Source: an uncultured Poribacteria bacterium
GTDB lineage: Bacteria > Poribacteria > WGA-4E > WGA-3G
NCBI GenBank assembly: GCA_951812525.1
Contig: OX638316.1
Location: forward strand, 620,001-684,000
DNA: 64,000 nt
Direction of reading: 5' to 3'
Position numbers and translations under genes: made by a program. The notes under the pieces are model-generated. The model saw only the letters and a program-made list of their open reading frames with translations, did no database searches and had not been told where the DNA came from. Positions within the stretch are counted from its first letter, which is position 1; every line of letters starts with the position of its first letter. Below, in pieces: positions 7,917 through 15,521 of the stretch.

Positions 7917-8012
7917 ATGGATTTATGCTCGTACAGACAGCGAGAAACTCAGAAAATCAGAGACCCGAAACCGACAATATTGAACGAATCACAAATCTAT
8001 GAACCAATCTGA
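7917..8012 (+). CDS. Possible 31-residue upstream ORF
   Basis: The ATG at 7917 has AGAGG 8 nt upstream and lies about 23 nt after the predicted transcription start of the consensus promoter. The stop TGA (8010-8012) overlaps the start of the next ORF (ATG 7999) by 14 bp. It could be a leader peptide that couples translation of the next gene, which lacks its own ribosome binding site. The peptide has no recognisable motif. Confidence 0.35.
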   Translation: MDLCSYRQRETQKIRDPKPTILNESQIYEPI

Positions 8013-8343
8013 AAGACAGATGCCTTCGCAAGAATACTCAGAGCAATGCCGACATCCTAAGATTCAGGCACTCCAGCCTAAAGCAGAAAACACCGAAGGC
8101 TCGTGGATACCGACCTCTGAACAACTACATGAACTCTTAGCTCAGAAACTGCCCTATCCCGACAGGTCGATTCTCCGTCGCATTACGGACGGTTGGGAAT
8201 ACGAAACCTACTTTCGTGAATGGGCAGCCGATTATGGCACTTACATTGATACACACCGTCAATTCGTTGGAAGCGATGCCGAGAGTGTGCTTTTGCAAGC
8301 ACTGATGGCACTCCTCGGTATCGGGGAACGATGGATGGTTTAA
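7999..8343 (+). CDS. Hypothetical protein
   Basis: A 114-residue soluble protein of unknown family. The N-terminal ~30 residues look disordered (Gln, Ser, Glu and Pro rich). The remainder is helical with LPYPDRSILRRIT, WEYETYFREWAADYGTYIDTH and LLQALMALLGIGERW. It precedes the ASRT-like gene by 12 bp on the same strand and shares its promoter, so the two products may work together. No own Shine-Dalgarno is visible at 7999; translation may be coupled to the upstream ORF. Confidence 0.55.
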   Translation: MNQSERQMPSQEYSEQCRHPKIQALQPKAENTEGSWIPTSEQLHELLAQKLPYPDRSILRRITDGWEYETYFREWAADYGTYIDTHRQFVGSDAESVLLQALMALLGIGERWMV

Positions 8344-8355
8344 AACGAGGACGCT

Positions 8356-9066
8356 ATGACATTTGGAACACTACTGGGAACAATTCGAGACTACCAAAAC
8401 GCAGGGATCTCAAGTCTTGAAGCACTAACAACACTTCTCAACGACACTTTTGGGGATTGGCTCGCATCACAAGGGATTAGCCATCTCGTCATGTTAGAAG
8501 CAGATAAGTTATGTCTGAACGTGACAGGGACATTAAAACACGCCAATTTAGTGAAGGGGATTGATTCTTATTCGCGTTTTATGGTTGTTGCTTTGGACGC
8601 AGTAACAGAAAATCCAGATGCAATATCGGATGCCCTGAAATCCTATACTTCAGATGGCGATGGGGCTTATGTTTGGATTATTCCGGACGGCTATATGGCG
8701 GCTTTAACGTCAGCGGAGCAGGAATGGGAAACGCACGGTGGAGGGTATTTTTCGCATGAGTCTATATGCATATCCAACACTGCTGATAGCGATACACGTT
8801 GTCTCTTAGAGGTACTTTATGAGGATCCCGCTCTGGAGAACGTTTCCTGCGAATTTGATGTGCCTGCGCATCGTTCGGTACATTATCGACTCGACCAACT
8901 CAAGGACGAAAAGGGTGAACCGCTGATTGCCAAAGATGCACCCGTCAGTTACAAAGTCACGAGTCGCGACGCTCGAATTGTCGTCCAAGGTTCGCGCATT
9001 CTCACGAGCGGCGAAAACAGCATGTTCGCGAGTTTTGGGACGGTTATGGCGTGGTGTCCACAATAG
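8356..9066 (+). CDS. Sensory rhodopsin transducer (ASRT)-like protein with extra N-terminal domain
   Basis: The protein is 236 residues. Residues ~103-236 resemble the small beta-sandwich ASRT family (Anabaena sensory rhodopsin transducer, PF07100): WIIPDGY, a SHESICISNTADSD block, a Glu/Asp-rich VLYEDP, the strand VPAHRSVHYRLD and the final IVVQGSRI...FASFGTVMAW. Family members are single-domain soluble tetramers often found far from any rhodopsin, where they may bind sugars or DNA. Here about 100 unassigned residues precede it, starting TFGTLLGTIRDYQNAGISS. GAGGA sits just before the start. No rhodopsin gene lies in the window, so light sensing is not implied. Confidence 0.7.
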   Translation: MTFGTLLGTIRDYQNAGISSLEALTTLLNDTFGDWLASQGISHLVMLEADKLCLNVTGTLKHANLVKGIDSYSRFMVVALDAVTENPDAISDALKSYTSDGDGAYVWIIPDGYMAALTSAEQEWETHGGGYFSHESICISNTADSDTRCLLEVLYEDPALENVSCEFDVPAHRSVHYRLDQLKDEKGEPLIAKDAPVSYKVTSRDARIVVQGSRILTSGENSMFASFGTVMAWCPQ

Positions 9067-9077
9067 AAACTACCTTT

Positions 9078-9107
9078 AAAAAAAATAGGCGAGGTTAGAA
9101 CCTCGCC
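9078..9107 (-). terminator. Terminator of the YibE/F gene (hairpin repeat family)
   Basis: A perfect 9-bp stem GGCGAGGTT / AACCTCGCC with a 2-nt loop (9088-9107). On the minus strand it is followed by a run of eight T (9085-9078), a classic intrinsic terminator for the leftward gene ending at 9144. The stem belongs to the dispersed GGTAGG-type repeat family. Confidence 0.75.
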
Positions 9108-9143
9108 CAGTAAATGTAAAGTCTAAACTGTTTCTACCACACA

Positions 9144-11756
9144 CTATATCTTCTGTTTCGGATTCCAGAATGCGCAAATCATGGCGGTAATCGGTATCGC
9201 CAAGACCAGACCCAGCGTTCCAGCGAGCAATCGGACAATCTCCGCAGACACAACACCGATACTCAGCAGCTGCATGGGTGGCGACTTGAAAAAGTCCAGA
9301 TTCGGTGCTGCAACCGTGACAACCAAGAGTAGCTCCACACCGAGATAGGCGAAAACCAGCGTATTCACCATGGTACCGAGGATGTCCGTACCCACGTTAA
9401 GACCAGAGGCGATAAGTCGCCATGTCGGCATGTTCGGATTCGCCTTTCGGATCTCCTCCATACTCGATGCCACTTCAATGGCACCGTCAACAGCCACACC
9501 TAATACGCCCATCAGCATGCCCGCCAAGAGGATTTGCACGAAATCGAACGGCGGCGTGCGTGTCGCTTCAACAATATCGGCGGAAATCGCATTCTCCAAC
9601 CCTGAAAAGTGGAGGTGTTGCTGCGCAAATAACACAATTAAGCCAGCAACCAAAATGCCGCCCATCGTTCCAAACACCGCTGAAAACGTCTTTCGACTCG
9701 GACCAATCACGAAGACCAGAGACACAAACGCCACTACACCCGAAGTCAGCGTCACAATGAATACCGCATTCGCACCTTCTGAAATTAACGGCAACATGAA
9801 GAAGTAGATGACTGCCCCGGAGATTAACATTGCGCACGCCGTCCGGATACCCTCAATCCTACCTACGAGGATAATCAGGAGCAGCATGCCCCCTACCATC
9901 CAAATCAGAAATCGGTCTCTGCCGTAATCTTGAACAATATTCACGAGACCAATCTGCTCAGGCTCTCCAGCGACGCGGCACAGAATAACATCCCCCGGTT
10001 CCGCAGGAATACTCAACAACGGCATATTGTGATTTACAATGTTCCGTAACACTAAGCGTCTGCCTTTATACATCCCGCTCAGCATCTCCACCTCAAGAAT
10101 ATGATGTTCACTTTTTGATTCATAAACCTTGAGGACACGTTCTGCCCCGTTCTCCATTGCTCGGACGCTATAGGTCTGCTCATATTTCTCATCCGAGAGA
10201 AGCCAACGGCTATCTTTCCACGGTTTGACCGCGACACTCACCTCATCTGAAAACAGGATGTCCTGTTGTTTGAACGCCTCACGCAAAACCGACGGAACCA
10301 CGCTATTGTCCAAATCGTTCTCGGCACTGCTATCAATGTCAAAAAGAAAACTACCGTTCGACTCAAGCAGTCGGGTAACTCTTCCTTTGGCGTACTCCGA
10401 CTTATTGATAGGATTCCCTTGGGCATCGCGTTGCTCTGAGATTGTCGCCGAGAGTCCGTGCGTGCGATAGTAAATAAAAGTTGTACCAATCAGAACAAGA
10501 ACCATAGCGATAGGCACGGCAATTCGGGCTTTGCTGCGAGGTGGATCGGCGCGGAACAACTCCTCTAATTCCTCTTCCGAAGGCAAATCTTCGTGGATCT
10601 CAGATTCATCGACCTTCGCGTACTGCGTCAGGAAGCCAGCAACCGATGCAGCAATCGGGACCGTGAGTACCAATCCGATTGTGCCTACGACCGCTTGAAT
10701 AATCGCAACCGCTGTTGCTTCATCATTAACGAGCCGCAGAAATGGGTAGAGGATACCGACTTCAGGAAATTCGATGCGAGGTAGCAGCATCGTCATCATG
10801 TGCGCGCCAAGATAAGCAAAGATAAGTGTATCCGCCATGGTACCCATAATGTCGCGACCGACATTTAGCCCAGCGCGGATCGCTTGTCGGACGGTGATGT
10901 TCGGATTCACCTGCTTGACTTCATGTACACTTGAAGAGATGGACATACTTACATCCATCATCGCTCCAACGGCACCCAAAATGATGCCCGCAGACAAGAT
11001 ACCCGTGAAATTCCAGCCATGCGAGGCGGATGTACGCCACAACGCAATACCAAGCTCTAAGAAGCCAAACTCTTGTGCCAGCCCGGTTAATGCCATCACA
11101 TGTTGGCTCAGGACAGATAACACGCCAACAGCGGTTAATCCACCGAGTGTCCCAAGTACGCCGGAGATCAACTTGAAACTAAATCCTGTGATCAGAAGGA
11201 AAGTCGTGAAGGTGAGAAAGGCAGCAATTAGGAGCGCAATCGCAATCGGATTGTAACCACTGATGGTTAGCGGAACCAAGACGTAAAGCACAGTCAGCGC
11301 AGTAACAAAGAGGGTCAGAATGGCGCGAACGCCCTTCATGCCAGCGACGAGTATCATCAGAATACCTAACGTACCCGCCAGATAGAGCAGAAACGGCGTG
11401 CGGAAATACTCACGCATTGAAACAGTGTCAATTCTCGGATTCGTCGGATCGCGTAGCGGAATATCAAGAAACAGCACATCGTCTTTCCGCAATACACGGT
11501 CACCAAAGGCACGTCCCGTCCAGACGTTATTCACCTGAATGGTCTCGCCACGAAACTGCCCAGAGAGGATTCGGAAAGACAAAACTTGATCTGCATCGTC
11601 GCTTGTATCTATCCCGACAACGCGTCCCAAGCAGACTAACACTTGCAACGCACCATCGTGCGTTACCTCAGCGAATCGATAGAGTTTTACGTGCAACACC
11701 GCAACGCTCAACAGGATGAGCAAAATAGCCACGACTTTGATGTTTCTTTCTCGCAT
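9144..11756 (-). CDS. Tandem YibE/F-family membrane protein
   Basis: The protein is 870 residues with many membrane segments. It contains two copies of the YibE/F domain (PF07907). The first (~residues 120-390) has GAMMDVSMS, HEVKQVNPN and AGLNVGRDIMGTMADTL. The second (~590-860) has GVAVDGAIEV, EEIRKANPN and SGLNVGTDILGTMVNTL. Each is preceded by an extracytoplasmic part with an OB-like strand pattern (LSFRILSGQFRGETIQV and EVEMLSGMYKGRRLVL). YibE/F proteins are usually single units of ~350-400 residues; their function is not established. The N-terminal hydrophobic helix acts as a signal anchor. The gene stands alone on the minus strand with its own terminator. Confidence 0.85.
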   Translation of the reverse strand: MRERNIKVVAILLILLSVAVLHVKLYRFAEVTHDGALQVLVCLGRVVGIDTSDDADQVLSFRILSGQFRGETIQVNNVWTGRAFGDRVLRKDDVLFLDIPLRDPTNPRIDTVSMREYFRTPFLLYLAGTLGILMILVAGMKGVRAILTLFVTALTVLYVLVPLTISGYNPIAIALLIAAFLTFTTFLLITGFSFKLISGVLGTLGGLTAVGVLSVLSQHVMALTGLAQEFGFLELGIALWRTSASHGWNFTGILSAGIILGAVGAMMDVSMSISSSVHEVKQVNPNITVRQAIRAGLNVGRDIMGTMADTLIFAYLGAHMMTMLLPRIEFPEVGILYPFLRLVNDEATAVAIIQAVVGTIGLVLTVPIAASVAGFLTQYAKVDESEIHEDLPSEEELEELFRADPPRSKARIAVPIAMVLVLIGTTFIYYRTHGLSATISEQRDAQGNPINKSEYAKGRVTRLLESNGSFLFDIDSSAENDLDNSVVPSVLREAFKQQDILFSDEVSVAVKPWKDSRWLLSDEKYEQTYSVRAMENGAERVLKVYESKSEHHILEVEMLSGMYKGRRLVLRNIVNHNMPLLSIPAEPGDVILCRVAGEPEQIGLVNIVQDYGRDRFLIWMVGGMLLLIILVGRIEGIRTACAMLISGAVIYFFMLPLISEGANAVFIVTLTSGVVAFVSLVFVIGPSRKTFSAVFGTMGGILVAGLIVLFAQQHLHFSGLENAISADIVEATRTPPFDFVQILLAGMLMGVLGVAVDGAIEVASSMEEIRKANPNMPTWRLIASGLNVGTDILGTMVNTLVFAYLGVELLLVVTVAAPNLDFFKSPPMQLLSIGVVSAEIVRLLAGTLGLVLAIPITAMICAFWNPKQKI

Positions 11757-11880
11757 TTTTTCTCTCTATATTATCTTATAAGGATCATATACCAAAAATT
11801 AAGGCTGACACATCGTTGTATACTTCACAATCGCGTCAGCACTGAACTTTAAGATTGCAAAAATAGTTATTGCAAATAAC

Positions 11881-12010
11881 ATGCCAAATCAAAAACACCA
11901 CACGTGCCCTACAAGTCCACTCATTCGGGTGTTGAAACTGCACGAAGTAGGGCAATCGATCGAACAAATTGCACGAATCTGTGCAGTTCGGCAAAGCACT
12001 CCAAATGCGC
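11881..12010 (+). pseudogene. Possible remnant of an IS21-type transposase N-terminus
   Basis: From ATG 11881 the frame gives ~43 residues including LIRVLKLHEVGQSIEQIAR and ICAVRQST. This resembles the N-terminal helix-turn-helix of IstA-like transposases or a related DNA-binding domain. The similarity ends where the frame runs into the 3' end of uvrC on the opposite strand. No inverted repeats or further transposase sequence are visible. It may be a decayed fragment or chance. Confidence 0.25.
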
Positions 12011-12013
12011 GAC

Positions 12014-13924
12014 TCAGAGGTGCTTCCGAATATTCTCGGCAACACTGCGCGGAATCCCTTTCACAGAGAGCAAGCCATCCAAACTCGCATCCCGAATCGC
12101 CTCAATCGAGCCAAAATGCTTGAGCAGTGCTTGTTTCCGCTTCGGACCGAGGTTCGGAATCTCATCAAGCACTGATTCACTCAACGATTTCCGTCGGAGC
12201 CGTCGATGATAGGTAATCGCAAATCGGTGCGCTTCGTCTCGTAATCGCTGAATCATGTGGAGTGTTGGGTTATCCTCTCGGAGCACAATTGGCTCCGATT
12301 TACCCGGAACGAAAATTTCTTCAATTCGCTTGGCGAGCGCAATCATCGGAATATCAGGAAGATTGGAAGCAGCGACTTTTGAATAGCAAGTTTTGCCTTG
12401 CAAGCTGCGGCAAAAGTTCATGGATGTCTGCGCCGCACTCAGCTGTCCTTTTCCGCCATCAATCAACATTAGGTCTGGTAGCTTGTTAAATTTCTCATCA
12501 TTAGCGAGGGCACGACGGAAACGGCGGGTAATAACCTCTTGCATCATCGCGAAATCGTTTTGCCCAGCAACTGTACGAATCTTAAATCGACGGTACTCCG
12601 CTGAAGCCGGTTTCCCATCTTCCAAAACCACTAGCGACCCCACGGCAAATCTGTCGCCGAGATTGGAAATATCGTACGCCTCAATCCTTCTGAGCGGATG
12701 TTTTAACCCAAGCAACTCCTGCAACTCAACGAGTGCCGGCTCCACACCACTGCTATAAACCACATTTTGTTCACGCTGCGTGAGAAGAATTTCGGCGTTT
12801 TTCGATGCCAAAGACTGTAGTTTCCTGAGCCTCCCCGCTCTCGGCACATGTAACCCGACGCGGCTTCCCCGCTTTTCGCTAAGCCAATCTTCAATTAGTT
12901 CCATCGATTCAATTGGCATCGGCAAAACAACCGTCTTTGGAACGAAGACAGCATTCTGATAATACTGCGAAATGAAAGCACTTAACGCCGTCGCGAGGGA
13001 TTCTGGGTCGGCATCGTTAAGATAATAGTGCTCGCGTTCCAGCAATTTGCCATCTCGCACCCGCAAAAGCTGCACACACGCACTATCAGTCCGAGCAGAT
13101 ATGCCGATGACATCCTCATCGGCGGTAGAAACAGTATCTAAACTCTGTGTCGTAATCGCCTGTTGAACGTCTTTGAGTGTATCCCGATATTTTGCCGCTG
13201 TCTCAAAATCGAGTGCCTCCGCAGCCACTTCCATCTGTGCCGTCAGTTCCTTAACAACAGCGTCTGTATTCCCGCTCAAGAACTGACACACCTTGCGAAC
13301 GATTTCATCGTAATCCGAGACATCAATCTTATCTGCACACGGACCCGGACACCGACCGATGTGATAATCCAAGCAGACTCTGTACCTATTACCGCTCTCC
13401 CTGAGGGGCAGCGTACAGGTACGGATAGGAAATAATTTCGTTAGCTGTTTGAGCGTCTGACGGGTGGAACGGACATGGACAAACGGACCGAAATATCGCG
13501 CCCCGTCATTCTCGGCTTTACGTGTGATATGGATGCGGGGAAAGGGTTCATTGACAGTCACGCGCAGATAGGGATAGCGTTTATCGTCTTTGAGTTTCAC
13601 ATTGTAGCGCGGCTGATGCGCCTTAATGAGGTTATTCTCTAAAATCAGTGCTTCAACTTCAGTCTCTGTGACGATGTAATCAATCTCCGTGACATACCGC
13701 ATCATCTGCGATGTCAGTGCATGTGAAGATTTCTCACGACTTCCGCCAGCAAATTTTGGCTTGCCAGCCTCGCCAAAATAGGAACGCACCCGAGTTCGCA
13801 AACGGATTGCTTTTCCAACATAGATCACAGTGCCATCCGAGGCTTTCATCAGATAAACCCCTGGCACATTCGGAAGAGATTGCCACAATTTAGATGCAGC
13901 ATTACTGAGTTGTTCTGACTTCAT
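12014..13924 (-). CDS. uvrC: Excinuclease ABC subunit C
   Basis: UvrC makes both incisions around lesions marked by UvrA-UvrB. The 636-residue protein has the GIY-YIG nuclease domain (GVYLMKASDGTVIYVGKA), the Cys cluster CLDYHIGRCPGPC that binds an iron-sulfur cluster in many UvrCs, a UVR motif (LDFETAAKYRDTLK), the RNase H-like domain (YDISNLGD and LMLIDGGKGQL), and C-terminal helix-hairpin-helix repeats (LGPKRKQALLKHFGS). I chose ATG 13924, which has GGAG 7 nt upstream; an earlier in-frame ATG lies at 13957. The tandem uvrA is elsewhere in the window (34577-40330); uvrB is not in the window. Confidence 0.97.
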   Translation of the reverse strand: MKSEQLSNAASKLWQSLPNVPGVYLMKASDGTVIYVGKAIRLRTRVRSYFGEAGKPKFAGGSREKSSHALTSQMMRYVTEIDYIVTETEVEALILENNLIKAHQPRYNVKLKDDKRYPYLRVTVNEPFPRIHITRKAENDGARYFGPFVHVRSTRQTLKQLTKLFPIRTCTLPLRESGNRYRVCLDYHIGRCPGPCADKIDVSDYDEIVRKVCQFLSGNTDAVVKELTAQMEVAAEALDFETAAKYRDTLKDVQQAITTQSLDTVSTADEDVIGISARTDSACVQLLRVRDGKLLEREHYYLNDADPESLATALSAFISQYYQNAVFVPKTVVLPMPIESMELIEDWLSEKRGSRVGLHVPRAGRLRKLQSLASKNAEILLTQREQNVVYSSGVEPALVELQELLGLKHPLRRIEAYDISNLGDRFAVGSLVVLEDGKPASAEYRRFKIRTVAGQNDFAMMQEVITRRFRRALANDEKFNKLPDLMLIDGGKGQLSAAQTSMNFCRSLQGKTCYSKVAASNLPDIPMIALAKRIEEIFVPGKSEPIVLREDNPTLHMIQRLRDEAHRFAITYHRRLRRKSLSESVLDEIPNLGPKRKQALLKHFGSIEAIRDASLDGLLSVKGIPRSVAENIRKHL

Positions 13925-14011
13925 TTCTTCTCTCCATCTTATGGCGATCTGCTGCACACTCGGACTCTCACACTACTCCTGAGAAAAATCGACTTTAGCA
14001 TAGGTCCATCA

Positions 14012-14716
14012 CTACAACAAAAACTTTTCGTATACCGCTCGATAGATTTCCCTGCCCTCCAAGGTATACCTCATTTCAAAATTCGTCGTAATATCCCGGT
14101 CTGGATTCAGATTTTTCGCAACAGGTCGCAGGGCGTTGATCTGCGAAAGTCGTTCCTGTATCTCCCAAAAATATTCTTCATAATCCGTCGCAATATAAAG
14201 CCTACCATCATCCGATTTGAGCGTGTCCGCTAATGCAGACAGAAAGTCTTGATTCCGAAAAATTCGCCGTTTTCGCTGCCGTTTTTTGGGCCACGGATCT
14301 GGAAAATAGATATGATACGCCTGCACGGATGCGACCGGCACATACCGAGTCAAAAAATAGTTCGCATCTGTCCACACGAGACGCACGTTTGAGAAGGTCC
14401 CAGACCCTTTATCGACGCCAAAATGCCGTATGTACTTCTCGAACCGTTCTCGCGTCAATTCCACATACTTTCGGGCACGTTCGATCCCGATATAGTTCAC
14501 CTTCGGATGCCGCCTCGACGCTTCAAGCAGAAAACGTCCTTTGCCGAATCCGATCTCTATCTCTACCGGATGTGCATTCCCGAAGAACGCCTCCCAATCG
14601 ATTGGCACAGCCAACTCGCTAAGTGAGACAATACGCTCTGTTACAATGTCGATTATCTGGGAGTAAGTAGTTGTATTCTGATAGTAGATATCGTTGTAGT
14701 CGGGATTTTCACGCAT
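14012..14716 (-). CDS. trmB: tRNA (guanine-N7)-methyltransferase
   Basis: TrmB makes m7G46 in tRNA using S-adenosylmethionine. The 234-residue protein shows the Rossmann motif EIEIGFGKGRFLLE, IGIERARKY, the acidic ANYFL strand region, the diagnostic YIYFPDPWPKKRQ-like block (here HIYFPDPWPKKRQRKRR) and the C-terminal TNFEMRY segment. Length and all motifs fit. It lies between uvrC and a sugar epimerase on the same strand, about 90 bp upstream of uvrC in transcription order. Confidence 0.96.
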   Translation of the reverse strand: MRENPDYNDIYYQNTTTYSQIIDIVTERIVSLSELAVPIDWEAFFGNAHPVEIEIGFGKGRFLLEASRRHPKVNYIGIERARKYVELTRERFEKYIRHFGVDKGSGTFSNVRLVWTDANYFLTRYVPVASVQAYHIYFPDPWPKKRQRKRRIFRNQDFLSALADTLKSDDGRLYIATDYEEYFWEIQERLSQINALRPVAKNLNPDRDITTNFEMRYTLEGREIYRAVYEKFLL

Positions 14717-14738
14717 AGGTTTCTAACTTACCAGCCGA

Positions 14739-15497
14739 TCACGATTCTAATAGAAATTTGTGGAGATGCGTTTTAACCAAATTATCCTGTGGTTGATATC
14801 CCAACACCTCAACGGCACCACTTATATCGAGGAAGCTTTGCTGATACCCATCAGAATTCGCAGAACGTCCATAAGTGATTAAGTATTTGACAGGTCCATC
14901 GTAATCGACAGCCAATCCAAAAAGTTGCACACAGTCTCGCGGTGTTAGGAGCGTACTACAGTGACGGATGCCATCCGGTTCATACGTCCCACTGAAAGTG
15001 CCGATTCGGATGCTGATGAACCGCATACCGTGTCCATCAACGAGATAGCGTCCCGCAACCTCTGCCATCCCCTTCATGGCACCGTACCAACTATCAGGAC
15101 GAAACTGGTCGCCGGTAGAGAATCGAGGTGGGGAATTCAACCGCTCATTCCATCCGGAAACGTGATTCGTACTCGCATAAACAATTTTTTGAATACCTTC
15201 CTCACGTGCAGCTTCAAACAGATTCATGGACGCACCAATGTCGCTCACTTCGCCCGGGTCTTTCCCAAGCGAGTCTTGGCGTATATAAGCCAGATGCACC
15301 AAGACATCTTGATCTCGGCACAATCTTTTCATCTCAGTATAGTCGCGAATATCTGCCATCGCTACGCGCGAACTCGACCCTGTAATAGGATTAACATCCA
15401 TTAACGTTAGTGTGTAGGTATCTTGTTTTTCCCATGCCTGCCAGAGCGCGCTACCGACTTTCCCCGCCGCACCTGTGATAAGTACACGTTGTTTCAT
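14739..15497 (-). CDS. NAD-dependent epimerase/dehydratase (uronate dehydrogenase-like)
   Basis: A 252-residue extended SDR protein. It shows the NAD-binding TGAAGKVGS near the N-terminus, the DVNP/MADIRD acidic residues that bind the adenosine ribose or mark the second strand, VYASTNHVSGW (active-site Ser/Thr region) and the catalytic pair Tyr-x3-Lys in WYGAMKG. The ISIRIGTFSG strand after it is typical of uronate dehydrogenases and related sugar epimerases. The start is ATG 15497, with a TTG just before it and GGAAG upstream. Substrate is unproven; a uronic acid or nucleotide-free sugar is the best guess given the sugar-related genes in the window. Confidence 0.8.
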   Translation of the reverse strand: MKQRVLITGAAGKVGSALWQAWEKQDTYTLTLMDVNPITGSSSRVAMADIRDYTEMKRLCRDQDVLVHLAYIRQDSLGKDPGEVSDIGASMNLFEAAREEGIQKIVYASTNHVSGWNERLNSPPRFSTGDQFRPDSWYGAMKGMAEVAGRYLVDGHGMRFISIRIGTFSGTYEPDGIRHCSTLLTPRDCVQLFGLAVDYDGPVKYLITYGRSANSDGYQQSFLDISGAVEVLGYQPQDNLVKTHLHKFLLES

Positions 15498-15521
15498 CAA
15501 ATTCTTCCACTCCCTTTCCTA

